A DNA stretch of 64,000 bases from Puerhibacterium puerhi (GTDB lineage Bacteria > Actinomycetota > Actinomycetes > Actinomycetales > Cellulomonadaceae), in contig NZ_WUWN01000005.1 in NCBI RefSeq assembly GCF_009846865.1, positions 1-64,000 of the forward strand, in the 5' to 3' direction. The notes beneath the pieces were generated by a model that was not told where the DNA came from, ran no database searches, and worked only from the letters and a program-made list of their open reading frames with translations. The translations under genes and the position numbers were made by a program. Positions 24,948 through 33,331 of the stretch are shown piece by piece. Position 1 is the stretch's first letter, and each line of letters opens with the position of its first letter.

Positions 24948-25547
24948 TCAGCCCTGCGCCTCGGCGCCGTGGGCGGCCGGGACGGGCAGCGCCGTCACCC
25001 CGAGCCGGTCGGTGAGGTAGAGGAAGGCCTCGGCGTACGGGTTGCCGTCCACGCGGCGGCGCACCTCGGCCCAGTCCACCTGCTCGCGCAGCGCGCGCAC
25101 GATCGGCAGCAGGAGGCTGAAGTTGCAGTCGTGCTCCGCGAGCGCGCGCATCTTCGACGCCACGATCTCGGTGGCGCTCAGCACGGGCATGCGTACGGCG
25201 AGCACCTCGATCGTGTCGACCGCCCCGAGCACCCGCTCGCCCACCGGCTCGCCGCCGAGCACGTAGATGACGTCGACCAGCGCGCCGTGGTGGTAGGCCT
25301 TGAACAGCCAGTCCTCCGCCGGCTCGCGCAGCTCGAGGCCGGCCTGGGCGAGGGCCTCCCGGGCCCGGCCGGCGTCCTCGGGGCGCACGACGAAGTCGAC
25401 GTCGTGGTGCGGCTCCGGACCGCCGCGGGCGAACGCCGCGTACCCGCCGCACAGGGCGTACGGGACGCCGGCCTCCCGCAGCGCCACGGCGCTCAGGCGC
25501 ACCGCGTCGCGCAGGTCGTCGCGCTGGTCCTCGGTCAGCAGGGTCAT
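24948..25547 (-). CDS. Nucleotidyltransferase-fold protein
   Basis: A 199-residue protein. The N-terminal half shows the minimal nucleotidyltransferase signature: CGGYAAFARGG (33-43) and H-D49-V-D51, the two metal-binding Asp residues. This resembles the DUF6036 / AbiEii-like group. It may transfer a nucleotide to an unknown partner. No antitoxin- or HEPN-like gene is adjacent, so a toxin-antitoxin role is not supported by context. The start has GGAGGCCGC upstream. Confidence 0.75.
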   Translation of the reverse strand: MTLLTEDQRDDLRDAVRLSAVALREAGVPYALCGGYAAFARGGPEPHHDVDFVVRPEDAGRAREALAQAGLELREPAEDWLFKAYHHGALVDVIYVLGGEPVGERVLGAVDTIEVLAVRMPVLSATEIVASKMRALAEHDCNFSLLLPIVRALREQVDWAEVRRRVDGNPYAEAFLYLTDRLGVTALPVPAAHGAEAQG

Positions 25548-25704
25548 GCGGCCTCCTCCATCGCCTCATGCTGCCCCGGATGCCCGGAGCTCGCGCGCCG
25601 CTCGGGGCGGGTGCGCAGGTCGCGGGGCCGGGCGGCGCCACGGCGCGGCGCTCCGGCCGCGTGCCCCGGCGGCCCGAGCGGGTGCGACCCTCCCCGCCCC
25701 GGCA

Positions 25705-25710
25705 CACAAT
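25705..25710 (+). promoter_or_regulatory. -10 box of leaderless EEP gene pair
   Basis: CACAAT ends 7 bases before GTG 25718; no Shine-Dalgarno intervenes. Confidence 0.45.
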
Positions 25711-25717
25711 CGTGCGG

Positions 25718-26551
25718 GTGACGGATCCCGGACCAGGCGCGCTGCGGCTCGCGACGTTCAACATCCTGCACGGCCGGTCGCTGTCCGACGGCGAGGTGGA
25801 CGTCGACCGCTTCGCCGACGCCGTCGCCGGCCTCGACGCCGACGTCCTGGCGCTGCAGGAGGTGGACCGCGACCAGCCGCGCTCCACGGGCGCCGACCTC
25901 ACCGCCGTCGCGGCGGAGGCCATGGGCGCCACCGACCACCGGTTCGCCGCCACGCTGCGGGGCGAGCCCGGCGTGTGGACGCGCGCCACGGGCGACCGCC
26001 AGCCCGGCGCCGCGGAGTACGGCATCGCGATCGTCAGCCGCTACCCCGTGCTGCGGTGGCGCAAGATGGCGCTGCCCGCGCTGCCGGTCCGGTGGCCGCT
26101 GCTGCTCAGGGACAAGCCCCCGGTCCTGGTCCGGGACGAGCCGCGGGCGGCGCTCGCGGCCCTGGTCGACGTGCCGGGTGGCCCGCTGACGGTGGTCTCC
26201 ACACATCTGACGTTCCTGCCCGGCTGGAACGCCGCGCAGCTGCGCCGCCTGTGGTGGTCGTGCCGGTCCCTGACGCGGCCGATGGTGGTGATGGGCGACC
26301 TCAACCTGCGCGGCCCGCTGCCGTCCCGGCTCACCGGCTGGCGCCCGCTCGCGCAGGACGCCACGTTCCCGCTCGAAGAGCCGCAGCACCAGATCGACCA
26401 CATCCTCGGCAGCGGGGACGTGCACGCCGTCGCCCCCGGCGGCGCCGTGCACACCGGCACGTCGGACCACCGCGCGCTCGTGGCCCAGGTCGTCTGCGGT
26501 CCTGAGGCCGCCGCGAGCGCCCGGCGCGGCGTGCGCGGGGCGAGCGCGTGA
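25718..26551 (+). CDS. Endonuclease/exonuclease/phosphatase family protein, copy 1
   Basis: A 277-residue EEP-fold protein. Active-site blocks are present in order: FNILHG (N15), LQEVD (E48), STHL, GDLNL and a C-terminal SDH. It is a metal-dependent phosphoesterase; the substrate may be DNA, phosphoinositide-like or another phosphodiester. No signal peptide. GTG 25718 was selected by the CACAAT box 7 bases upstream and by the immediate start of the fold. It overlaps its paralogue by 4 bp. Confidence 0.87.
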   Translation: MTDPGPGALRLATFNILHGRSLSDGEVDVDRFADAVAGLDADVLALQEVDRDQPRSTGADLTAVAAEAMGATDHRFAATLRGEPGVWTRATGDRQPGAAEYGIAIVSRYPVLRWRKMALPALPVRWPLLLRDKPPVLVRDEPRAALAALVDVPGGPLTVVSTHLTFLPGWNAAQLRRLWWSCRSLTRPMVVMGDLNLRGPLPSRLTGWRPLAQDATFPLEEPQHQIDHILGSGDVHAVAPGGAVHTGTSDHRALVAQVVCGPEAAASARRGVRGASA

Positions 26552-27450
26552 CCGCGGAGCCGCGCCGCCGGGCCGACGGCGTGGTCCGGCTCGTGACGTT
26601 CAACGTCCAGCACGGCCGGGGCGACGACGGGCGCACCGACGCCGACCGGCTCGCGCGTGCGGTCGCCGCGCTCGACGCCGACGTCGTGGCGCTGCAGGAG
26701 GTCGACCGCGGCCAGGCCCGCTCCGGCGGCGCGGACCTCGTGCGCGCCGTGGCCGACGCGCTCGGCGCGCACGACCACCGCTTCGTCCCGGCGCTCGCGG
26801 GCCAGGTGGGCGCACCGACGCTGGTCGCGGCGCTGACGGGCGGACGGGGCCCGGGCCACCGGGCGCGGCCGGGCGCCGCCGTCGTGCGCGGGCTGCTCGA
26901 CGCCGGCCGGGCGACCCGCCGGGCGCGCGGCGACGAGCCCGCCGACGTCCCCGGCTACGGCATCGCGCTGCTGACGCGGCTCCCGGTGGGGGCGTGGCGC
27001 CGGCTGCGCCTGCCGGTGGGCACGCCGTGGCTGCTCGGCCGGCTGCGGCTCGGCGCGGACGAGCCGCGGGTCGCGCTGGCCGCCGTCGTCGAGACGCCGC
27101 AGGGGCCGCTCACCGTGGTGAACACCCACCTGTCGTCGTGGCGGCGCTGGAACCGGCTGCAGCTGCGCTGGCTCGCCCGCCGGCTGCGGGGCGCGCCGCG
27201 GCCGCTGGTGCTGCTCGGCGACCTCAACATCCCCGGGGACCTGCCCGCGCGGCGCACGGGGTGGCGGGACGCCGTCGCGACGCCGACCTTCCCCCGGCGC
27301 CGCCCGCGCAGCACCATCGACCACGTGCTGCTCGACGGCGCGGTGCGGGCGCCGGGGCCGGCGCGCGCCGTCGATCTCGGGCTGAGCGACCACCTCGCCG
27401 TCGTCGTCGACGTCGAGCTCACCGGCGGCGGGAGCGCGCCCGGGGCGTGA
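26548..27450 (+). CDS. Endonuclease/exonuclease/phosphatase family protein, copy 2
   Basis: A 300-residue paralogue of the upstream gene. FNVQHG (N19), LQEVDRGQ (E51), NTHLSSW, GDLNIPGDL and SDHLAV are conserved in the same order. It differs by an insertion of about 30 residues (GGRGPGHRARPGAAVVRGL) in the middle. GTG 26548 overlaps the previous stop (GTGA). The pair looks like a tandem duplication that has diverged. The stop codon lies inside the terminator stem. Confidence 0.87.
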   Translation: MTAEPRRRADGVVRLVTFNVQHGRGDDGRTDADRLARAVAALDADVVALQEVDRGQARSGGADLVRAVADALGAHDHRFVPALAGQVGAPTLVAALTGGRGPGHRARPGAAVVRGLLDAGRATRRARGDEPADVPGYGIALLTRLPVGAWRRLRLPVGTPWLLGRLRLGADEPRVALAAVVETPQGPLTVVNTHLSSWRRWNRLQLRWLARRLRGAPRPLVLLGDLNIPGDLPARRTGWRDAVATPTFPRRRPRSTIDHVLLDGAVRAPGPARAVDLGLSDHLAVVVDVELTGGGSAPGA

Positions 27451-27465
27451 GGGCCCCGGGCGCGC
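27434..27465. terminator. Terminator overlapping the EEP stop codon
   Basis: GCGCGCCCGGGG (27434-27445) pairs with CCCCGGGCGCGC (27454-27465), a 12-bp stem with an 8-nt loop holding the TGA. It serves two convergent genes. Confidence 0.75.
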
Positions 27466-27468
27466 CGC

Positions 27469-28671
27469 TCACGCCCAGGGGTCGAGCACCACCTTGATGC
27501 AGCCGTCCTCCTTGTGCTGGAACATCCGGTAGGCCTCCGGCGCCTGCTCCAGCGGCAGGCGGTGCGTGCGCAGGTCGAGCACGCCGAGCGGGTCGGCCGG
27601 GTCGGTCACCAGCGGCAGGATCTCGTCGGTCCAGCGGCGCACGTTGGCCTGGCCCATCCGCACCGTGAGCTGCTTGTCGAACAGCTCCAGGAGCGGCAGC
27701 GGGTCCTTGGCCCCGCCGTAGACGCCGGACAGCACCACCGTGCCGCCCCGGCGCGCCGCGTCGATCGCCGTGTACAGCGCGGCGAGCCGGTCGGTGGCGG
27801 CCCGCTCGGCGAGCGGCGCGGCCACGGCGTCGGGCAGGAACCCGACGGCCTTCTGCGACATCTCGGCGAGCGGCGAGCCGTGCGCCTCCATGCCGACGGC
27901 GTCGACGACGGCGTCCGCGCCGCGCCCGCCGGTGCTGGACCGGACCGCGTCGGCCACGTCGCCGTCGCCGGCGTGCGAGGCGTCGAGCACCTCGACGCCG
28001 TGCCGCGCCGCCATGGCGAGGCGCTCGGGCACCAGGTCGACGCCGATGACCCGGCCCGCGCCGCGCTGCAGCGCGATCCGGGCGGTCATCTGCCCGACGG
28101 GCCCCAGGCCCAGCACGGCGAGCGTGCCGCCGGGCGGCACCTCGGCGTGCGCGACCGCCTGCCACGCGGTGGGCAGCACGTCGGACAGGTACAGGTAGCG
28201 CTCGTCCGGCTCGCCGTCGTCGGGCACGACGATCGGGCCGTACTGCGCCTGCGGCACGCGCAGGTACTGGGCCTGCCCGCCGGGCACCGAGCCGTACAGG
28301 CGGGTGTAGCCGAACAGCGCGCCGCCCTTGCCGTGCGCGCGGACCTGGGTGGTCTCGCACTGCGACTGCAGCCCGCGGGTGCACATCCAGCAGTGGCCGC
28401 AGGAGATGTTGAAGGGCACGACGACGCGGTCGCCGACGCGCAGCCGGCCGGCCGCCTCGTGCCCGACCTCCTCGACCACGCCCATGGCCTCGTGGCCGAT
28501 GACGTCGCCGGGATCCATGAACATGCCCAGCACGCCGTACAGGTGCAGGTCGGAGCCGCAGATCGCGGTGGAGGTGACGCGCACGACCGCGTCGGTGGGC
28601 TCGAGGACCTGCGGGTCGGGCACGTCCTCGACGGTGACGGTCTGGCGCTTGCGCCAGGTGAGAGCTCGCAC
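27469..28671 (-). CDS. Zinc-dependent alcohol dehydrogenase (MDR family)
   Basis: A 400-residue medium-chain dehydrogenase. The catalytic zinc ligands are C38 (ICGSD) and H60-E61 (GHEAMG), and the structural-zinc cysteines are C91, C94, C97 and C105. The NAD(P) loop is LGLGPVGQM. Length and the SCGHCWMCTRG segment place it with glutathione-independent formaldehyde dehydrogenase-like enzymes, often annotated as threonine/formaldehyde dehydrogenase. It lies 79 bp downstream of the second sugar ABC operon on the same strand and could be its last gene. Confidence 0.9.
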   Translation of the reverse strand: MRALTWRKRQTVTVEDVPDPQVLEPTDAVVRVTSTAICGSDLHLYGVLGMFMDPGDVIGHEAMGVVEEVGHEAAGRLRVGDRVVVPFNISCGHCWMCTRGLQSQCETTQVRAHGKGGALFGYTRLYGSVPGGQAQYLRVPQAQYGPIVVPDDGEPDERYLYLSDVLPTAWQAVAHAEVPPGGTLAVLGLGPVGQMTARIALQRGAGRVIGVDLVPERLAMAARHGVEVLDASHAGDGDVADAVRSSTGGRGADAVVDAVGMEAHGSPLAEMSQKAVGFLPDAVAAPLAERAATDRLAALYTAIDAARRGGTVVLSGVYGGAKDPLPLLELFDKQLTVRMGQANVRRWTDEILPLVTDPADPLGVLDLRTHRLPLEQAPEAYRMFQHKEDGCIKVVLDPWA

Positions 28672-28721
28672 GGCGTTCGCTCCTTCGGGTGCTGCGGGGT
28701 GGACGGGCGGGACCTTGCCCT

Positions 28722-28751
28722 GGCCTCGGCCTCGGCCTCGGCCTCGGCCTC
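28722..28751. repeat. 6-bp tandem repeat (GGCCTC)x5
   Basis: Five exact copies of GGCCTC end in the stop codon region of the sugar permease gene. The array lies between permease and alcohol dehydrogenase genes. Confidence 0.9.
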
Positions 28752-29673
28752 AGCCCTTGGACCCCGTGGTGGAGATGCCCTGGACGAAGTACCGCTGGCC
28801 CGCGAAGAACAGCAGGATCATCGGCACCGTGGTGATCACCGAGGCGGTGACCACGACCTCCCACTGGGACTCCCCGCCGGGACCGAACTGGTCGATGACG
28901 GCCTTGAGCCCGCGCGGGACCGTGAACGTCGCGCTGTCCTGCAGGTAGACGAGGGGGCGCATGAGGTCGGTCCACGACGCCTGCGCCTCGAACAGGAACG
29001 TCAGCACCATCGCGGGCTTGCACAGCGGCACCGCGATCCGCCAGAACAGCGTCCACTCGCTCGCGCCGTCGAGGCGGGCGGCCTCGAACGGCTCGCGGGG
29101 CAGGCCCAGGAAGAACTGCCGCAGCAGGAAGATGTAGAAGGCGCTGCCGAAGAGGTTGCCGGCCCACAGCGGCACGTGGGTGCCGACCAGCCCGAGCTGG
29201 TTCCAGATGAGGAAGGTCGGGATCAGCGTCACCGCGCCGGGCAGCATCATCGTGGCCAGCACGAGGCCGAACAGCGGTCCGCGAGCGCGGAACCGGTAGT
29301 GGGCGAAGCCCCAGGCCACCAGGGCGCTGGACACCGTGACCGCGGTGGCGGCCAGCGCGGTGACGACCAGCGTGTTGCCGAGCCACAGCGCCAGGGGCGC
29401 CGACTCCCACACGGTCAGGTAGTTCTGCAGCGTCGGGTGCGCCGGGACCAGCCGGTTGTCGAAGACCTCCGATCGCGGCTTGAACGACGCCGACAGCAGC
29501 CACACCAGCGGGTAGACGAACACCACCGTGAGGGCCACGAGCGCCGCGACGACGACGCCGCGCAGCCAGCGGCGCCGGCGCCGGTCGTCGCCGCGGACGG
29601 CGCGGGGCGGGGGCATCGGGACGCTCGCGGCGGCGGCCGGCACCGTCGTCGTGCCGGTGGCCGGAGCGCTCAT
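28750..29673 (-). CDS. Sugar ABC transporter permease (MalG type)
   Basis: A 307-residue permease with an Arg-rich N-terminal tail, six helices, SASFKPRSEVF after helix 1 and the EAA loop FEAARLDGASEWTLFWRIAVP (about 198-218). It is the downstream permease of the second sugar importer. Its ATG overlaps the stop of the second of two duplicated 8-codon reading frames (29670-29719), an unusual arrangement. Confidence 0.92.
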   Translation of the reverse strand: MSAPATGTTTVPAAAASVPMPPPRAVRGDDRRRRRWLRGVVVAALVALTVVFVYPLVWLLSASFKPRSEVFDNRLVPAHPTLQNYLTVWESAPLALWLGNTLVVTALAATAVTVSSALVAWGFAHYRFRARGPLFGLVLATMMLPGAVTLIPTFLIWNQLGLVGTHVPLWAGNLFGSAFYIFLLRQFFLGLPREPFEAARLDGASEWTLFWRIAVPLCKPAMVLTFLFEAQASWTDLMRPLVYLQDSATFTVPRGLKAVIDQFGPGGESQWEVVVTASVITTVPMILLFFAGQRYFVQGISTTGSKG

Positions 29674-29714
29674 CGCTCGGTCCCTTCCGCGGTCATCGCT
29701 CGGTCCCTTCCGCG
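29669..29714 (-). repeat. Tandem 23-bp duplication carrying a ribosome binding site
   Basis: Two copies of a 23-bp unit (29669-29691 and 29692-29714) differ by one base. Each contains, on the minus strand, GGAAGGGA followed by 7 bases and ATG. Confidence 0.92.
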
Positions 29715-29719
29715 CTCAT
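29670..29719 (-). other. Two chained 8-codon reading frames between permease genes
   Basis: The upstream permease stop overlaps an ATG at 29719 that opens MSAEGTER-stop. That stop overlaps the ATG at 29696, which opens MTAEGTER-stop. That stop overlaps the permease ATG at 29673. All three junctions are ATGA and each ATG after the first has its own GGAAGGGA site 7 bases upstream. Whether the peptides are made is unknown; the likely effect is on translational coupling between the permeases. Confidence 0.7.
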
Positions 29720-30702
29720 CGCTGATCCCCCTCGTAGTAGACGAGCCGGCGCGAGACGAGCAGCTGCACCGCCGTGACCAGCATGATGATGACGAACAGC
29801 AGCCAGGCCAGCGCCGAGGCGTAGCCCATGTGCAGCTCCTGGAAGCCCTCGCGGAACAGGTAGATGACGTAGAACAGCGCGGCGTCGTTGGAGTACGTCG
29901 AGTTGCCCGCCCCGAAGTAGGCGGAGTAGGCCTCGGTGAACATCTGGAACGCCGCGATCGTGTTGACCACCGTGACGAAGAACAGCGCGCCGCTGATCAT
30001 CGGCAGCGTGATGGTCCAGGTGCGCCGCCACCAGCCCGCCCCGTCGACGCGGGCGGCGTCGTGCAGGTCCTGGGGCACGTCCTGCAGCGCGGCCAGCAGG
30101 ATGACCACCGCCGACCCGACGCCCCACAGGCTCACCAGCGCCAGGCCCGGCTTGATCCACACCGGGTCCGTGGTCCAGCTCGGCCCGTCGATCCCGAAGA
30201 CCGCCAGCACCTTGTTGACCAGGCCGTACTGGCCGTTGAACAGCATCAGCAGCAGCACGCCGACGGCGACCGGCGGGGTCATCTTCGGCACGAAGAACGC
30301 GGTGCGGAAGAACCCGCGGGCGCGCCCGGCCTGGTGCAGCAGGAGCGCCAGCGCCAGCGCGACGACCACGTAGAGCGGCACCTGCAGCACCGTGTACTGC
30401 AGCGTGTTCCACAGCGCGAGGCGCACCTGCGGGTCCGCCGCCATCCGGCGGTAGTTGTCGAGCCCCACGAACGTGGGGTCGTTGAGCACGTCGTAGTCGG
30501 TCAGCGACAGGTACAGGCTGTAGAGGATCGGCCAGGCGGTGAAGACCAGGAACCCCACGACCCACGGGCTGACGAACGCCAGGCCGGCGTTGCGCTCGTG
30601 CCGCGCGCGGGCGGTGAGCCGGCCGCGCGGGGCGCGGCCGGCGCGGGTGGTGCCGGGGCGCGTGGGCAGCCCCGGCACCACCGCGCCCGGCACGGTGCTC
30701 AC
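29716..30702 (-). CDS. Sugar ABC transporter permease (MalF type)
   Basis: A 328-residue permease. The basic tail (to about residue 38) is followed by AFVSPWVVGFLVFTAWPILYS (helix 1) and an EAA loop LHDAARVDGAGWWRRTWTITLP (about 220-241). GTG 30702 overlaps the binding-protein stop (GTGA). It ends in ATGA with the first mini reading frame. Confidence 0.92.
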   Translation of the reverse strand: MSTVPGAVVPGLPTRPGTTRAGRAPRGRLTARARHERNAGLAFVSPWVVGFLVFTAWPILYSLYLSLTDYDVLNDPTFVGLDNYRRMAADPQVRLALWNTLQYTVLQVPLYVVVALALALLLHQAGRARGFFRTAFFVPKMTPPVAVGVLLLMLFNGQYGLVNKVLAVFGIDGPSWTTDPVWIKPGLALVSLWGVGSAVVILLAALQDVPQDLHDAARVDGAGWWRRTWTITLPMISGALFFVTVVNTIAAFQMFTEAYSAYFGAGNSTYSNDAALFYVIYLFREGFQELHMGYASALAWLLFVIIMLVTAVQLLVSRRLVYYEGDQR

Positions 30703-32150
30703 TGCGCGTCCTGGTCGGCCGATCCGCCGTCGGCCTGCTCGTCGTCCCACTTCTGCCAGGCCTCGTCGAGCGCGGCCTGGGCCTCCTGCTGCGCCTGGGC
30801 CAGCGCCTCCTTCGGCTCCTGCTGGCCGTTGAGCACCCGGTTGACCGCGTCCTGCCACGCCTGCTTGAACTCGTTGTCCGCGGGGTTGGCGGGCAGCGCG
30901 AACGCATGGTCGTTGGCCGCGTAGACGGCGTCGATGGCGTCGGCCCACGGCTGCGGGGCGTCGGCCGGGACCAGCTCGGAGCGGATCTTGGCGTCGGCCT
31001 CCTCGTTGCCGGTCAGCACGCCGGTGAACACCAGGCCGTCGGCCGCGCGGGCGTCGGCGCGCGCCTTCGCCGCGGCCATCCACGCGTCGGTCTCGGTCAT
31101 GCGGGCCGCGTACGCGCAGGCCGCGGCCGGGTCGTCGGCGTCGGCGGGGATGGCCCAGGCCGAGCCGGTGGCGAAGGCGAGCACCTCGCCGTCCGTGCCC
31201 CGGAACGGCCCGAACGCCATCGGCGCCTCGGGCGAGCTCTCGTTGAGGACGTTGACGTACCACTGCTCCATGGGCATCGCGCCGAGCACGTTCGTGGCGA
31301 ACTGGTTGCCCGCGCCGAAGAAGTCGGCCGAGTCGCGGTAGGTCTTGACCGCCGGGAAGCCGCCCTGGGCGTCGTAGACGGCCACGGCCTTCTCGAGCGC
31401 GGTGACCACCTCGGGGTCGTCGAGCTGGGCGGTGCGCCCGTCGGCGGAGAGCAGGTCGGCGTCGCGGCCCTTGGCCCACAGCGGCAGGAACTCCGGCAGC
31501 TTGGAGTCGAACCCGATCACCGAGAGCTTGCCGCCGTCGGTGCGCGTCATCGCCTCGGCCGCGGCCAGGGCGGCGTCGGGGTCCGAGCCGTCGACGGCCG
31601 AGATGTCGAGCCCCGCCTGGGCGAGCAGGTCGGCGTTGGCCATGGTCACCTGGACCTGGTTGAACTCCGGGATCCCGTAGACCTCGCCGTCGAAGGTGAC
31701 CTGCTCGAGGGCGGAGTCGACGTAGGCGTCGGTGTCGATGCCCTGGGCGTCGATGCAGGCGGACAGCGGCAGGATCGCGCCGCGCGAGGCGAACGTGCCG
31801 ATCTGGGTGCGGTCGGCGTAGACGAGGTCCGGCGGGTTGCCGGACGCCGCGGCGGACAGGAACGCCTGCGCGTCGAGGGCGCCCTCGGAGAGCTTCACGT
31901 CGATGCCCAGCGCCTCGACGGCGCGGTCGTGGCGCACCTTGCCGATCTCGTCCCCGGTGCCGAAGCCCATCACGTCGAGCGTGCTGCCCGGCGACGGGGT
32001 AGCACTGAAGTCGACGTCGGTGGTCTGCGCGTCGCCGCCCGTGCCGGTGGCGCACGCGCCGAGCAGCAGGGCGACGGCCGCGGCGCTCGCCGCCGCGGCC
32101 GGCACCCGGCGCGCGACGGACCGGGGGTGTTGACGCTGGTGAACGGGCAC
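30699..32150 (-). CDS. Sugar ABC transporter substrate-binding lipoprotein
   Basis: A 483-residue family 1 binding protein. The signal peptide (SVARRVPAAAASAAAVALLLGAC) ends with lipobox L-G-A-C near residue 33. The mature part has the usual two-lobe pattern (PPDLVYADRTQIGTFASRG, GIPEFNQVQVTMANADLL). The tail (about 440-483) is Gln/Glu/Asp-rich. Start GTG 32150 follows AAGGAGGTCGTC. It leads the operon 32150-28750. No LacI regulator or glycosidase is adjacent, so the substrate is open. Confidence 0.9.
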   Translation of the reverse strand: MPVHQRQHPRSVARRVPAAAASAAAVALLLGACATGTGGDAQTTDVDFSATPSPGSTLDVMGFGTGDEIGKVRHDRAVEALGIDVKLSEGALDAQAFLSAAASGNPPDLVYADRTQIGTFASRGAILPLSACIDAQGIDTDAYVDSALEQVTFDGEVYGIPEFNQVQVTMANADLLAQAGLDISAVDGSDPDAALAAAEAMTRTDGGKLSVIGFDSKLPEFLPLWAKGRDADLLSADGRTAQLDDPEVVTALEKAVAVYDAQGGFPAVKTYRDSADFFGAGNQFATNVLGAMPMEQWYVNVLNESSPEAPMAFGPFRGTDGEVLAFATGSAWAIPADADDPAAACAYAARMTETDAWMAAAKARADARAADGLVFTGVLTGNEEADAKIRSELVPADAPQPWADAIDAVYAANDHAFALPANPADNEFKQAWQDAVNRVLNGQQEPKEALAQAQQEAQAALDEAWQKWDDEQADGGSADQDAQ

Positions 32151-32328
32151 GACGACCTCCTTGGAGCACAGGTCGGTGCATGAGGCGACCGACAACCGGC
32201 TCACCATGCGGCACGCCGTCCGGTTCCGCACGAGAAGTGCTCTCGGGGTGCGAGCGGGCGCCGGGTGGCTGATCGTGCGCCGACCCGGGCGCGCCGCGGC
32301 CGGGGACCGCGATCGGAGGGAGGCGCTC

Positions 32329-32829
32329 GTGACGGACGAGCAGGTGGCCGGGGCCCGGCCGGGCGAGGACGCCGCCAAGCGGCCGGAGACCCCGGCGCAG
32401 CGCTCCGACCGGAACTGGAACGAGCTGCTGCAGGAGCTGCGCGTGATGCAGACCGGCGTGCAGATCCTCACCGGGTTCCTGCTCACGCTCCCCTTCCAGC
32501 AGCGGTTCAGCGAGCTCGACGGCTACCAGGTGCGCCTGTACCTCGTGCTGGTGATCCTCGCGGCGGCGACCACGGGGCTCGCCGTCGCCCCGGTGTCGAT
32601 GCACCGGGCGCTGTTCCGCAAGCACCTCAAGCGCGAGCTCGTCACGGCGGCCGACCGGATGACGCGGGCGGCGCTCGTGCTGCTCGCGCTGGTGGTGACC
32701 GGGACGACGAGCCTGGTGTTCGACGTCGTCGTGGGCCGCGGCGCGGGCCTGGTGGTCGGCGCCGCGGCGCTGGTGGTGCTCGCGGTGCTGTGGCTCGCGG
32801 TGCCGTCGGTGGTCCGCCGGCGCGGCTGA
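32329..32829 (+). CDS. DUF6328 family membrane protein
   Basis: A 166-residue protein. The conserved block ELLQELRVMQTGVQILTGFL (about 32-51), PFQQRF and four hydrophobic segments fit DUF6328, a family of unknown function. GTG 32329 has GGAGGGAGG at 6 to 9 bases and gives the family N-terminus. It is convergent with the next small gene, with only 13 bp between stops. Confidence 0.85.
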   Translation: MTDEQVAGARPGEDAAKRPETPAQRSDRNWNELLQELRVMQTGVQILTGFLLTLPFQQRFSELDGYQVRLYLVLVILAAATTGLAVAPVSMHRALFRKHLKRELVTAADRMTRAALVLLALVVTGTTSLVFDVVVGRGAGLVVGAAALVVLAVLWLAVPSVVRRRG

Positions 32830-32842
32830 CGCGCCCGAGGGG

Positions 32843-33139
32843 TCAGGCGGCGAGGCCGAAGGCGCGCTGCTCGGCGGCGCGCCGCTGGGCGGCGCGCTCG
32901 CGCAGGATGGTGGTCAGGGCCTGCCCGCCGATGACGATCCACGCCACGTTGGCGGCGGCCGAGGGCCAGACGCCGTTCGCGGCGGCGACGAGGAACATCA
33001 GCACCGCGCCGCCGAGGTTGGTGATCTGGAACGCGAGGGAGCCGGCTCCCCAGCGACCCTTGCTGACCATGCCGTAGGCGACGATGCCGGCGACGGCGCC
33101 GACCCAGCCGAGGACGGTGATGACAGTGACGAGCGACAC
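32843..33139 (-). CDS. CBU_0592-like small membrane protein
   Basis: A 98-residue protein with three hydrophobic segments (about 4-24, 36-58, 60-80) and the pattern WVGAVAGIVAYGMVSKGRWGAGSLAFQ typical of CBU_0592 family membrane proteins (unknown function). GTG 33139 is the first start before helix 1. It is divergent from the LysR gene. Confidence 0.78.
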   Translation of the reverse strand: MSLVTVITVLGWVGAVAGIVAYGMVSKGRWGAGSLAFQITNLGGAVLMFLVAAANGVWPSAAANVAWIVIGGQALTTILRERAAQRRAAEQRAFGLAA

Positions 33140-33319
33140 GGTGGACTCCGGGCACGACGGAGGCGCGCGAAGGCGCGCCCGAGGGGGCAGGGGGGTGGGT
33201 TCGCGCCGATGGAGCCCCTGGGCCGTGCTGCTCGTGCTGCTTGCGGGCGGTCGTGGCGCGCCCTCATGAAACACCACGCAGGGCGTTCAGTGCAACCGAA
33301 TGATCGTGTAAAGGACAGT

Positions 33320-33325
33320 TAGGAT
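33320..33325 (+). promoter_or_regulatory. -10 box of leaderless LysR gene
   Basis: TAGGAT, 6 bases before ATG 33332, in the only AT-rich patch of the region (33290-33335). Imperfect repeats there may be the regulator's own site. Confidence 0.55.
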
Positions 33326-33331
33326 ATCTGT

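Noticed and set aside
24948-25547. Nucleotidyltransferase as half of a toxin-antitoxin or abortive-infection system
   Set aside because: No antitoxin, HEPN or transcription-factor partner lies next to it; neighbours are separated by a terminator and by a 170-bp gap.
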